Shown here: piece after piece, positions 1 to 11,085 of the stretch
Position numbering within the stretch: position 1 is the stretch's first letter
Layout of the letters: each line of letters opens with the position of its first letter
Program-made: the position numbers and the translations under genes
Source: Punica granatum
Taxonomy: Eukaryota; Streptophyta; Magnoliopsida; Myrtales; Lythraceae
Direction of reading: 5' to 3'
Assembly (NCBI RefSeq): GCF_007655135.1
Contig: NW_022204102.1
Coordinates: forward strand, 248,001 to 312,000
DNA length: 64,000 nt
The notes under the pieces: generated by a model
Database searches by the model: none
Told to the model about the DNA's origin: nothing
What the model saw: the letters and a program-made list of their open reading frames with translations, nothing else

Positions 1-435
1 AGCTTTTTCTTTAAAGTTTGATAGGTCTGCTGCTTCTACTTCTTCAGGCTTCTTCTACTTCTACTGTTTCTTTAGGCTTCTCATGCTTCTTCGACTGAGC
101 TTTTGTTCTGTTGTGGCTTCTGTCCTGCTGTCACGTAGTGTTGTGTCTTATGTTGGTCTGCGATTTCTACTGCTCTTCTGGTCTACTGCGTCTTCTTCTA
201 CTAGTCTTCTGCTAGTCTGGCAGGTCTACTTCTTCTATTGCTCTTCTGGTCTGCTGTGTCTTCTGCTAGTCTGCCGCTGTTCAGGCACGATTGTCTGCAA
301 CTACTGGTCTTTGCTTTCACTGCGTGCTCACGATTGTACAACTCTTTGCTTTTATTGCTCTTAGTCTTTGCTTCTATTGCTAACGGAGTCACAATTGTAC
401 TACAGTTCTACAAGCAGCAGATTTGGCGAGAATGA
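1..435. repeat. CT-rich imperfect tandem repeat
   Basis: Low-complexity stretch dominated by CTTCT, TCTGCTAGTCTG and GCTCTTCTGGTCTGC words. The motif GCTCTTCTGGTCT recurs at about 171 and 240, a spacing near 69 bp. A related string, TTAGTCTTTGCTTCTA, occurs at about 360 and again at 2132, next to the Harbinger relic, so this block seems to have been copied around. The short open frames here follow from the biased composition and are not gene-like. Confidence 0.5.
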
Positions 436-1087
436 GATTCGTGTGGTATGTCGGTTGGTTGATAGGTAGGCCATTTCTGAGATGAAATGAAAACTTGTGA
501 ATATTTGTTGTAAAAGAAAAATTAGGCCAAGGGGGACAATTTTAATAAAATTTGGTTTTTTATGTAATTTACCCAGTATCTTCAAGAAAAGAATTTAGAG
601 AAAAAAAAAGAATACATATCAAAATGAAGACAATATTTCTCTTTTTCTTTAAATATTTAGTCACAAGTATTTCCTTTTATCCCGTAAAAAAGGAAGCCAA
701 AAAAAAAACAAAAAGAATGATTGAATCGACCAGAGCCATGACCAAAGTTGCATGGTGCAATTTTTAAGCATAAAAATCGAAAAAAAAAGGATCTATTGAA
801 CCAGATAACAATTTCAATAATCTTTGTTTATAATTTTTTTTGTCAATCAGACCAATTTAATGATTTTAGTCAATTTTACTCCTTAAGGCCAAATGCACAT
901 GGGGTCCATTTCGTGTCGGTTCATTCTCATTTCGCACAATCGATTTTAGGGTTGATCCTTACGTGTCAATTACGTGTTCGGGTCAGTTCTTCATTGCACA
1001 TCCCGGTTCCAAAGGGTCAAGTTTATATTAATGAATTACTTCGTGCTTTTTCGACCGAAAAACACGCATCTTATCACAACCATACAC
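436..1087. other. Non-coding, no gene seen
   Basis: AT-rich intergenic sequence with A-runs (near 600 and 780). No coding frame, RNA gene or repeat boundary is recognisable. It ends at the 9-bp flank of the first Mutator-like element. Confidence 0.5.
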
Positions 1088-2476
1088 ATGGTTGTTAGAA
1101 TCGTGATTCGAATATTAAAATCGTACGATTCTACGATTCTATATATGTCAAGCGATTTCGATTCAAGGGGATGAATCGAAATGCTGGAAACGGGCTTGAA
1201 TCTCGAGTTGAATTTCAAAACGTGCCATCGTTCAGAAAAACTATTTTCAGTAAGTTAATTAAAATAATTAATTTTCAAAACGTGCCACAGAAAAACTATT
1301 TTCAGTAAGTTAATTAAAATAATTAATTTCAAAACGTGCCATAGATAATTATGCTTATTAAATTATTAAAATATTTACTTTATTAAGAAAAACTATTTTC
1401 AGTAAGTTAATTAAAATAATTAATTTTCACAAATTATTTAATAATTGAAATTTTTTATTAATTAAAGAAATTAAGTTATAAATATTATTTACTTTTAAAT
1501 TATTTAAAATGTTTATTTTTTTATTAATTATAAAAATATATAATCATGCTTATTAAATTATTAAAATGATTACTCTTATTAAGAAAAACTATTTCTAGTA
1601 AGTTAATTACAATAATTAATTTTCACAAATTATTTAATAATTGATATTTTTTTATTAAGTAAAAATATTAAGTTGTAAATATTATTTACTTTTCAATTAT
1701 TTAAAATGTTTATTTTTTAAATTATAATAATAGATAATTATGCTTATTACATTATTAAAATAATTAATTTTATTAATAAACACAATTTTTAGTAATTTAA
1801 TTAAATTTTTTAATTTTTAGAAATTATTTACTTTTACATTTTTTAAAATGTTTATTTTTTATTAATTATAAAAATTCTCATTAAAGTTATCTATTTATTG
1901 TATAAAACCCATTATATTTATATGAATGGCATTTCTGTCTTTTTATCCTATTCATGTTCTTTCTATTCCTTATTCAACTCAACCAAACATCAGAATTACA
2001 ATTCTCAGTGTTGCTATTCCCTCCAACCAAACAAAAAAATTTCATCAGATTTTCTATTATATTCACTGTCTATTCTATTATCTATCTATTCTATTACCTA
2101 TCTATTCTAATCCTACGAACCAAACGTAGCCTTAGTCTTTGCTTCTACTACTCACGGAATCACGATTGTACTGCAGCTACTGCTCTTTGCTTCTTGCGAA
2201 AATTAAAGCTTAAATTAAGTTATGAATTGTGATTTGGACCTTGATTTTCGATAATTGATAACGATGTCTCGTGTTTTTATGACTTATTATTTGTTGGTTT
2301 GTGGTCTTTATTTGAATAAACAATTATTGATCTTTTTTGCTCAGAAAAGTATGATATATATATATGCTATTTTTTTAATTACATGTAAAATTTTACAATT
2401 TACGATTCGATTCTATAATTTATGTTTTCACGACCCTCGACCGATTCTACGTAGAATCGCGATTCTGACAACTTTG
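1088..2476. mobile_element. Mutator-like non-autonomous element, copy 1
   Basis: The left end reads ATGGTTGTTAGAATCGTGAT. The right end, read on the minus strand, is CAAAGTTGTCAGAATCGCGA, which makes an imperfect terminal inverted repeat rich in GATTCTACGATTC words. The flanks are ACCATACAC (1079-1087) and ACCATCCAT (2477-2485), matching at 7 of 9 positions. The same termini bound the copy at 6443-7207, where the 9-bp duplication is perfect. A 9-bp duplication is the Mutator superfamily signature. No transposase is present. Copy 1 is larger because a Harbinger-family sequence lies inside it. Confidence 0.7.
1214..2131 (-). mobile_element. PIF/Harbinger-family relic with expanded AT-rich tandem repeats
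   Basis: The right end (2131), read on the minus strand, is GGCTACGTTTGGTTCGTAGG, matching the terminus of the Harbinger-type element at 45702. It is followed by TTA at 2132-2134, the expected target duplication. The AT-rich part (about 1730-1925) is the reverse complement of 45880-46085. This copy holds about three tandem units of roughly 195 bp (starting near 1386, 1582 and 1776) where the 45.9-kb copy has one, plus 55-60 bp repeats at 1214-1340 that contain AACGTGCCA. The left terminus is not identifiable, so the start is approximate. Confidence 0.55.
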
Positions 2477-2847
2477 ACCATCCATGTAAACATCGAACCA
2501 ACAAAAAAATAGTGCCCCAGGCATGCCACTAAGTTCGAGGTTTTATATCTCTTCCGAGCTAATGTCGGAAGGACCAAATCACGTGATATGCTTCAAATTG
2601 CAACCCAACACGTACTCAAATATGTTTTGGGTCCAGACAGGTGTTCAAAGGCCACGAAACATGACGAAAGATGGACCAAACCCATTACCATGCTTAAGTG
2701 CATGGAATTAGGTGGTAAAACACCCAACCAACTTGATTAGGTGACCCATTAAATGCCCACTAGCATTTTGGACGCATTTTGAAAGGTAATTGCAACAAGG
2801 GAGATTAGCAATTAAAGAATGAAAACATTTTGAGCTTCCTTTTATCG
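2477..2847. other. Non-coding, possibly the start of a degraded LTR
   Basis: No gene seen. Sequence immediately left of 2848 may belong to the 5' LTR of the gag-only element, but it has no counterpart in the second LTR copy, so its boundary cannot be set. Confidence 0.35.
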
Positions 2848-3189
2848 TTTCAAGGATTTTTTCTTTCCCACGCTTGGAGACTAGTTATCTTTACTTTTCA
2901 TTAAATCTCGTGGTTGTAAGAGCATTATATAACCTCTACCTTGAAGCTGTAATTTTCCGATTTGATGACTTTGAATCTTGAGTTAATTGTCATGTGCATT
3001 TCTCCTATCCTTCTTATTTAAACAATTATATTGTGTAATGGCGAAAATCCCGATTCTTATCGTTCATCTTTGAGCGTGGCTAATCAAAAAAACTTTTCTT
3101 ATTCGTGGCAATTTATATTATCTAGTAAGTTTAGTTAGTTCTACCTTCCACCCCTCTTTCTTATCCATTTTTGGTCCTAGAGCGCATGT
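2848..3189 (+). repeat. 5' LTR (part) of gag-only Ty3/gypsy element E
   Basis: Direct repeat of 4516-4858 with clear similarity throughout, for example ACTAGTTATCTTTACTTTT and GTGGTTGTAAGAGCATTATA in both copies. It lies immediately before a tRNA-iMet primer-binding site, which fixes the plus orientation and the 3' end of the LTR. The 5' boundary is uncertain because the homology starts abruptly. Confidence 0.65.
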
Positions 3190-3191
3190 TT

Positions 3192-3203
3192 TGGTATCAG
3201 AGC
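3192..3203 (+). other. Primer-binding site, tRNA-iMet type
   Basis: TGGTATCAGAGC is the standard plant complement to the 3' end of initiator methionine tRNA. It sits directly after the LTR and marks the start of minus-strand DNA synthesis. Confidence 0.85.
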
Positions 3204-3412
3204 AAAGATTCTATCCATTCCTTGACAAAAGAGTGTCGAGTGAAACACGTGAGGGAGTGTAAACACGATAGTTTGTGAAAATAATTTCCAGAAAACTAGA
3301 AGATATGGCTAAAGGCTACTAGAAGCAGGTTACGGGAGGTCTTACTCTCAAACAAGTTCACTTCATGGGTTTCCAGTGAAGACATGATGACTTTTATGAA
3401 TGTCTAGATCGA

Positions 3413-4515
3413 GTGACCCAAGCACTCAGAAGGTTTGGTTTACTACCCGCTCCTCCACCTCGTGCACAACAGCGACAAAGAGGCATCAAGAACAATATCA
3501 GGCTGAAGATTTACCAATTCCAAGGCACGAATTCCCTTGAAGAGTATCTCGACTGGGTGCAACGAGTTGAAAAGGTCTACGAGTACTTTGAATCGCAAAA
3601 GTGCAAGCTTGCTGCCCTTGAGTTCACTAGTTATTATAATCTATAGTGGGAAAGTTTAAAAGTACATCGAAGGAGAGATGGCGAGAATGAGATCCATAGT
3701 TGGTGGGAGATGAAAAGACTTATGCATAGAAGATTTGTGCCTGAATACTACAAGCAGCAGCTTTATCTTCGATTGCAAAGTATTAGGCAGTGTGGTATGT
3801 TGGTAAAAGATTATGTTTAAGGAATTCAAGCTGCTGCCCATGGGATGTGAACTGTGTGAGTCTCAAGAGACGACCATTGAACGTTTCTTAGGAGGTTTAA
3901 ACAAGGAGGTCGCGGATATGACCGAACGACATGCTTTTATGTCCATAGAGGATGTGATAAAGATGGTTGTTAAGGTTAGAAGGTAGCGGAAACGTGCCAA
4001 CTAACTATGCCACGGGTGTTCAACCCGAAGTCGGTGATTGCTAGATCCACACTCCAAGGATTAGCCTCAAGTGGAATGAGCCACAAGAGGAAGCTGAGGG
4101 CTCGCTCAAGTCTCAAGCTGAGTCGGCCAAGGTGAAGGAGAAGGAGGTCGATCCATAACCCCCTGTTCAGAGCCGAGACATTAAGTGCCTTAAATTTCTT
4201 GGATTTTGACACGTTACCTCAGAATTCTCCAATTGGTGAGAAGTGACCATCCAGAACCGTCACGAAGGCAAAAGCGAAGTTGAAGAGACTGTAGAAGAAG
4301 TTTGTGGAGTTTTTGGTAAGGAGAATGTGGAATATGCTGATGAAGGTGAGAAGCTCATGCCTCAGCCTCAGCAAGTTGTGAATTCGGAATCAAAGTTGGA
4401 AGAATAGCAGGAGTGCTTGGAGAATATTTCGGAGGTACTGATCTCAAACTCTCCAAAACAAGTCCTGAAGGAACCCATTTTAAGCAAGTCCAAAGCAAGT
4501 CATGGATAATATTAT
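3413..4515 (+). pseudogene. gag: Ty3/gypsy gag relic of element E
   Basis: Broken capsid gene. The first frame (3413-3646) has FQGTNSLEEYLDWVQRVEKV followed by CKLAALEFTSY, the retrotransposon gag core pattern. After a stop, other frames continue the family order: EMKRLMHRRFVPEYYKQQL (about 3705), then IERFLGGLNKEVADMTERHA (about 3877) and VIKMVVKVRR (about 3955). Near 4180 a degenerate zinc-knuckle, IKCLKFLGF, is followed by an acidic stretch (VEETVEEVCGVFG, VEYADEGEK) that in autonomous relatives precedes the protease. No protease, RT or integrase follows before the second LTR. This is therefore a short gag-only (TR-GAG-like) element with several stops and frameshifts. Confidence 0.75.
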
Positions 4516-4974
4516 TGTTTCAAGGATTTTCTCTTTCCCATGCTTGGGGACTAGTTATCTTTACTTTTTATTAAATCTCGTGGTTGTAAGAGCATTATAT
4601 AAGCTCTACCTTGAAGATGTAATTTTTAGACTTGACGACTTTGAATCTTGAGTGAATGGCGTTCTGCATTTCTCTTATCCTTCTTATCTAAACAATTCCG
4701 TTATTTAGAGGCGAAAACCCTGATTCTTATCATTCATCTTTCAGCGTTGCGAATCAAAACAGTTTTTCTTGCTCTTGGTGATTTATCTTATTGAGTGAGT
4801 TTAGTTGGTTCTACCTTCCACCATTCTTTCTGATCAATTTCTGGTCCGACAGCACATCATTATGCCTTCGAATTCCTCACAAACCGGCACCGGAAAAGGG
4901 TTGTTCAAATGCGTTTGAGTCTCTGTTCAAGGCAGATGGGTTCCAAAGCAAGTCATGGATAATATTATTGTTTC
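4489..4974 (+). repeat. 33-bp direct repeat on either side of the 3' LTR
   Basis: An identical 33-bp string beginning TCCAAAGCAAGTCATGGATA and ending TATTGTTTC occurs at 4489-4521 and again at 4942-4974, 453 bp apart. The first copy runs into the 3' LTR. The second lies in an internal-like tail after the LTR (TTCAAGGCAGATGGG). This hints at a second, truncated internal region to the right, or at a local duplication. Confidence 0.7.
4516..4858 (+). repeat. 3' LTR of element E
   Basis: Second copy of the 2848-3189 repeat. It ends AGCACATCA, where the 5' copy ends AGCGCATGT next to the primer-binding site. The two copies differ by scattered substitutions, so the insertion is not recent. Confidence 0.65.
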
Positions 4975-6442
4975 GAGGGAGGGCCAACCGAACTCAGCCG
5001 AGCCAAAGAGAGGAGGTCGGGGCCACGACTGGAGTAAGGGCAGCCACGCACCAAGGGAGACAACAGCGGCTCCTCGAGGAATAGCTCGAGACTAGCAGCA
5101 GCTCAATGGCTTTGATAGCAGGGAAGGTGTTGTTCAACTCCGAGAGCTCGAAAGGAACCTAGCCAGCGGCTCGAGGAGACTTGAGACAGGGAGGTAGCAG
5201 CGAAAGTAGCTTAGGGAGCTCAGAGGGAGCCCGAGAAGTAACAATAGCAACTGTTGCTTGAGGGAGAAGGGAGATGCAACAGTTGGAGCCTAAGGAGGGG
5301 CAATAAACCAGCGGCGGCAGAGCAATGGAAGCAGCAACAGTGGTGGAAAAGCATCAGCAGCTGCGGGCAGATGAAAGGAGGGAGGTGATATAGATCGCGG
5401 TGGTGAACATGGAAGTTGATGGTGATAGAGATGGTCATGGAGCTGAAACATTTTTGAATGGATATTTCAAAATTGAAAAATTCGAAAAATAATTGGCTCC
5501 ATGAAAAATTCAATTTATGTTGAGGGAGACCAAATCTCAACAAGAATCGATATCGGGCCCTCGAAACGTGTTTAGTCGAAATTGTTCGATTATTTTTGGA
5601 TCCTTATCTTGATGAATATATCCGAAAAATATTCCAGGACCACCGCCCTGTTCACAAAAATACCACGATCAATATTATACAAAAAAAAATGTTTTTTGGC
5701 CTCGAGTATCATTTCAAATTTTGAAAATTGAAATTAACGAATGGAAAAACTCGAAAACGTTCCCTAGAGCTTTTTCTTTTACTTCTTTTCTGCTTTTTCT
5801 TTTTTTTTTGAAAATCGAAATTGGCGTTAGTCAAAACTAATACCCCGAGTTCAAAAGCAGTTAATGCATCGAGCAATAATAAAAAATAATATTCTTGATA
5901 AATGGTGGAAATTACTATTTCGCCATTCCTCTTCGTGGTCACACTAAATTATTGGTTTCAAACTCTCATCGTGATGCGACCCCTTTTGTGTGAACTTCCG
6001 GGCAAAAACGGGGTGTCTACGCCACTCTTGCTATTTGGTCACTCAATTCCTTTATTATTCTGGTGGACTCTTACTAGGGCCCTGGACAGATCGATTTGAG
6101 AATTTATATTATTTTTGGATTAGCATAAATATTCATGTTACTCAAAATTTATATCTTTTCACAATAACTCCACATTCTAAATTAGTTGATTAATCAATTA
6201 ATTCCAAAAATCTAGAAATTATCCTAAATCCCTCAAGGCTAAGATAGCATTTTCGATTAGGACTTTGTAGATGAGTTCATTAACCCTAAAACCATGGATT
6301 TAGGTGTCAAGTTTACGTGATTAGCCAATTTTAGTTTCAATTAATCAATTACCACACAATTTGACACGTAATCAATTAATCCTTGAATTTTGATCTTATG
6401 AAGACTTAACCGATTTAGTTCCCAACTATAAGAGTCCTAATC
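4859..6442. other. Non-coding, degraded retroelement-like sequence
   Basis: About 4860-5100 resembles the pol-proximal tail and 3' untranslated part of a gypsy element. About 5100-5420 is purine-rich with GCAGCAG and GGGAG words. Around 6010 the string AACGGGGTGTCTAC, read on the minus strand as GTAGACACCCCGTT, resembles the start of a Tat-type LTR family (TGTAGACACC), so 5550-6021 may be minus-strand LTR. No supportable gene. The 6021-6442 part is AT-rich and featureless. Confidence 0.35.
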
Positions 6443-7207
6443 ATGGTTGTTAGAATTGCGATTCGAATCGTAGAATCTTACGATTCTACGATTCAAGGGG
6501 TGGTTACCGATTCCGATTCTATAGCATGAATCGGAAAGGTAGAATCGTAACTGAATCGCGATTCGAATCGCAGAATCGTAGAATCAGACCGATTCTACGA
6601 TTCTAGTTTCAACCCACAGTCATATACCCCCTCCCTCTCCCCCCTCATCTCTCTCATTGTGCAACAGTATTGCTCATCGGTTCTCTTATTTTATAAAAAG
6701 TTTAAAATTTGTCTCCTGACTGTAAGTGATAGGGACTTGGAAAGTTTCTAGAACTGCTTCGAATTGAGTTCCGGCCAATTCCTGATTGTCGTATGGTTTG
6801 AGATGATTTAGGCTGAAATTTTTTCGACTTTTTTAGATGCAAAGATGATTCCAAGAAGGAATAGACCAAGAAGAAGTTAGGGAGAAAAAATAACTTCGCC
6901 TATAAGATCCGCGACCGCGGTACTATATCAATTTTCATTTGAGGTTTATCACCGAATTTTTTTTTTTCATTTGAGGTTGTTATAGTGGGAGCGCGCTCTT
7001 GTGAAGACTAAGTACCATCTGATTTTGACGAACGAAATAGAAAGCAACAAGATTTATCATTTGATGTTTACTTCTACTATTTCTGACATGAGATTTGATG
7101 TGTGTATATATATATATGCTTTTTTTTAATTATAGGTAGAATCTTACGATTCACGATTCCACGACTCTCAACCGATTCTAGGTAGAATCGCGATTCTGAC
7201 AACCTTG
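6443..7207. mobile_element. Mutator-like non-autonomous element, copy 2
   Basis: A 765-bp element flanked by a perfect 9-bp direct repeat, GTCCTAATC (6434-6442 and 7208-7216). The left terminus is ATGGTTGTTAGAATTGCGAT. The right terminus, read on the minus strand, is CAAGGTTGTCAGAATCGCGA. The subterminal zones are full of short palindromic words built on AGAATCGTAGAATC. No transposase frame is present. The inner right part (TATATATATATATGCT plus a T-run and AATTA) is shared with copy 1, confirming one family. Confidence 0.8.
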
Positions 7208-8394
7208 GTCCTAATCCCTTAAGGTTACACGAACCTTTCCAAATTTAGCCTAAGTGTGTTTGTTAATCCCGATTTCCATGAATTAAGAGCCGAATATACT
7301 TTATTAACCAATTTGGACTCCAATTGACCAATTAACAAGCAAATTGACACTCAAATAAATTGAAAGCAATTCGGCAAAAGACCTAAGCTACTTCACAGAT
7401 TCGGCCATTTCACCTTTTAACCAAGTTACAATCAATTAATCCAATTTAAGTTCAATTCCTAAATGGCCGAGAGAGCTAGGAACTCAAATAGAACCATTTT
7501 AAAGTCAATTAATCAATTTACAACACCCATTAATCCTCAATGCACACTAAACAAATAAATTGATCCCCTAAATCCTACAGCCGACAGCAAGCTAGTCAAT
7601 TTAAACAATTTTGGGCTATTAAATTCATTGATCAATTCGGCCACCCCTAAGACCCGAGGCTAAAACACACAATTTCAATAAAATTTGATTTCAAATAGCA
7701 AGCAATCCATTCGGCTCTGAGGGACCCGAGACTGAGCAAACCTAATTTAAGCCAATTAAACCCTACTTGAACAAAAATAATCCTAATTAGACAAATAAAA
7801 GAAAACCACATGGCTCTATCATTCACCATTATTCATCACCATTCAACATTATTTAACATATATATAAAAACAAATACATGAAGGTAAACGAACTTAATGT
7901 TATACTCCAATCTTTTTTTCTTCGATGGGATCCTGACATAAAGAGATAATTTTGGGAGTATTTAAGTAAGTTCGATCAAAGTATATCATCTATATACACA
8001 TATATGAACATTAAGGTAAGTCGAATCTCGACACTCCGACTCCTCTCCTTTGTCAAATCCCGACATCAAGGGTCATTTTGGGAGTGCATTAGCAAAGACT
8101 TACCATTAGTCAGCATCCACTAACTTAAAAATTTTTTAAAAACTGTAAATAAAGTGCTTGTTTTACTAGATATGTACGTAAATGAGCCGAGAATGAAGCG
8201 ATGAAAGGGTAGCCAACTGAAACCCAAGTTAGGGAGCTTGGATTCAAGTCGGCCAGAATACTCCTTGAAGAAGTTTGTACCTTTTCCAACCGGTTTTCGG
8301 GTGAATAGTCCTTCGAGCTAGTTCTTGGATATATGAACGATGAATCCCTACTCATATTCGGGAAGATATAAGTATATATATTGTGGGATTTTGG
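7208..8394. other. Non-coding AT-rich flank
   Basis: No coding frame of note. Short repeated phrases occur, such as TCAAAT/AACAAATAAATTGA-type words and two similar passages with TTTTGGGAGT (about 7952 and 8080). Nothing else identifiable. Confidence 0.4.
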
Positions 8395-9780
8395 TCAATT
8401 TCGGCAGAATTTCAGCATAAGAAGCTGCCAAAAGATCTTTAATTCAGCAAATGACCCTCTATTTATAAAGGAAAGAGAGTCGAGGAGCATTTTACAATTT
8501 TCGAGAATGAAGAGGGTCCCTCGAAAAAGAATTTGAAAATTTTGAGATTGCCAGCTGAGCAAACTCGCGTGGTAACCATGCGACTGTCCAAGTTGCATGG
8601 TTTGTAACCACGCAGTGCTGTTAGGATCCACACGAGCACCCCTTAATTTTTCAGAATGATGGAATTGAGTTCGATTAGTTTGAACTGAACTAGTTCGAGG
8701 TGTTTTAATTATGCCTCAGTCCCTAAATTTTGCAGAAAACTTCATTTTCACCCCTTTTTGAGAGATTTTGCACATTTTTACGGAGAAAATTTATCGAGAA
8801 ATATTTCCATGATTGCGAAAGAGTTATTTAACTGAAAATGCCCCAAAGTAAATATTTTTTGCAACAAAAGAATACCGATCCTCTGCCTCGATCGCTTCTT
8901 TTATTGGATTAATAGCATTTTAATTGAAGAAATCGAGATTTTAGTAATTGAAGTAAAATGGTGCCGACTTTGTTAGAAAAATACAGTCGGCGAGATTTTA
9001 AAACAAAAATACTCGAAATTGCACATTTTTTTGGAAATAGTTTTGTTGCGTGCAATTCTAATCCCGACCATACCGTGTGTTTTTAAAATAGGCACCTATA
9101 TATTGATAACCATAGAGGAGTCTGAGGACTAATCTTGGCTGCGGGAATCATTCAATTACGACTGGGCTTGTGTGGCCGCTCCTGAAGACACCTTTCTACA
9201 AGTTTGTAGGTTTAAGCCGGTCTTTATCAATTGCCTGTGCCTGGGATATTCTTCTCATTCCTTGACAAAGTCTGGATCAAAACAAGGTGCTTACATATAA
9301 TATTTTTATTCCATTTTTTAGGAGAGGAGATATGAGAAAATCAATTTCTCATGTTTTAAAAATATCTCGAGATAAATTTTCAAGAGAAAAATATTTCCCA
9401 AGACTTAAAAAATACTTTTAAATCGATTTACATTGGTAAATATGCAAAAAAGGGTAAAAAATGAGGTCCCAACGATTTCAGTGGCAAAAACGTCCTTTTG
9501 ACTTCCGAAACTAGTTCAAACTCAGTTTCGTTTTCTGACAAATTAAGGAAGGCACACGACTGTACAGCCGCACGGTTAACCCCCACGCAATTGAGTTGCT
9601 AGCGTTGTCAGTAACCACGGGAAACTATAGCCGACTGGTGGTCCCAGGACGCGTTTTCATTAGAAAAAATAATTTTTCTGCCCCAACTGTCTCGAAAAAT
9701 TGTAAAATGACCCCAACCCCTCTTCTCCTATAAACAGATGATGAATTTTAGCATTGAAAACTTTTTTGGCTTCCCTTATG
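8395..9780. repeat. Diverged inverted repeat of LTR-like sequence
   Basis: The reverse complement of about 8410-8710 aligns loosely with about 9490-9780. Both carry an AAATTAAGG word followed by an ACACGACT/CTCGTGTGG-type word, then a CGAAAATTGTAAAATG / CGAAAAATTGTAAAATGACC match, and a TATA-like sequence (TTTATAAATAGAG on the minus strand near 8460, CCTATAAACAGATG near 9730). This looks like two copies of one LTR in opposite orientation. The middle (8710-9490) holds no recognisable gene. Confidence 0.4.
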
Positions 9781-10479
9781 AGCTGAAAATCACCTACATT
9801 TCCCCCAAATACACCATACACTCGGATTTCCTAACGATTGTCTCGATAGGGAGGAGGTTCTAAACCCGAGAAGGCATTCCATCTCCTACCATTCCTTGGA
9901 GAGGGCCACTCAGATTCGATCACCTCCCCTAGCGGCGCCCCTTGAAGGAAGATTCCCGGAGATTTCCACCTCTACGACTCACTCCTTGGGTATAATTTCT
10001 ACTACCCGGGGTGGGATGTGAGAATCACGTTTAAATTGGACTATGCTAAAACACTTGAGTAAATTCATGGGACTAAATAAGGGCCCTAGGTTGTTCGATA
10101 ATGGGTAGTTAAGTCTCAAGGAGGTGTTTGTGCTTGATGAATGCTCATATTCGTTAGAACCAACCCCTAGGACTGATCAAAAGTCATGCATTTCATTGTT
10201 GTGTGTTTTGGGTGCCTAGGAACTTGATCTTCGAAACTTTCCCATGTTTTTTATTCGGTCCCAATCGGTTTTGAACTTCTATCCAATTTTCAAATCAGCC
10301 CCGGCCCTCTCACACGATCTCCCACGAGTTTTTAAACCTGTCCAACTCAGTTCAGAACTTTTCTGGGTGTTTCAAATGAGTCCCAGGCCTTTTCCGCACT
10401 TTTCAGGTTGTTACAAATTAGTCCAGAGCCTTTTTTCAAACTTAGCTGCACTTTCCTAGTCAGTCCAGAGGCTTTCCCA
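9781..10479. other. Non-coding, no gene seen
   Basis: Probably transcribed-strand LTR or leader sequence of the 9.5-kb repeat. It contains repeated clauses with CAGTCCAGAG/CAGCCC words that lead into the tandem block. No coding frame can be supported. Confidence 0.35.
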
Positions 10480-11085
10480 TGGTTTATAATATGTTGTTCC
10501 ACCTGAAAACCCGATTTCAGCCATTTTTCAACTCAGCCCGTGTATTTTCTCAAATTTACGAAATGGTCTAAGATTTTTTCAGAACTGCAGAATGACACCA
10601 GAATTTTCAGGACATTTATGGAATGGTCCATGGGTCGAGATCTGCAAGTTGGGGATCCTTTTAATAATTTTCTGGCACATTGGAAGTGTTTTTAACAACT
10701 TTCCCTGTTCTTACATTTTAGTCCTCAAACTTTTTTGAGCTGCGAATCAGCCTCCAAATCTTTGGGACATTTCCAAAATCACCCCTGTGCTGTAAGCATC
10801 GAGCTTGGGACCTTTCAGGCAATTTTCGGGCACTTTAGAGGTGTTTTTTAAAAACTTTTCCAAATTTTACTCCTCAAACTTTGCTGAGATGTAAATCAGC
10901 TCCAGAATCTTTGCAACATTTCCAGAATGCTCCCAGGACTGTAAACATCGAGTTTGGGACCTTTAGGGTAATTTTCGGGCACTTTGGAGGTGTTTTTACA
11001 CCTTTTTCCAGATTTTACAGTTTAGTCACTAAAAATTTTAGAATCTGCAGATCAGCCCCTGCACTTCTACTGAGCTTTTAAATCT
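10480..11085 (+). repeat. About 150-bp diverged tandem repeats
   Basis: At least three units are recognisable by TTGGGACCTTTCAGGCAATT (about 10805), TTGGGACCTTTAGGGTAATT (about 10953) and TTGGGGATCCTTTTAATAAT (about 10650). Each is followed by TTCTGGCACATTGG / TTCGGGCACTTTAG / TTCGGGCACTTTGG and then GGTGTTTTT. Spacing is about 149-154 bp. Internal words such as CAGCTCCAGAATCTTTG also recur. Non-coding. Confidence 0.65.

Noticed and set aside
83..364. Leucine- and serine-rich frames that resemble membrane proteins
   Set aside because: They come from CT-rich low-complexity sequence; both strands and several frames are equally open.
5220..5543. 107-codon minus-strand frame
   Set aside because: Biased composition (H, C, L runs) and no recognisable domain; it lies in degraded retroelement sequence.
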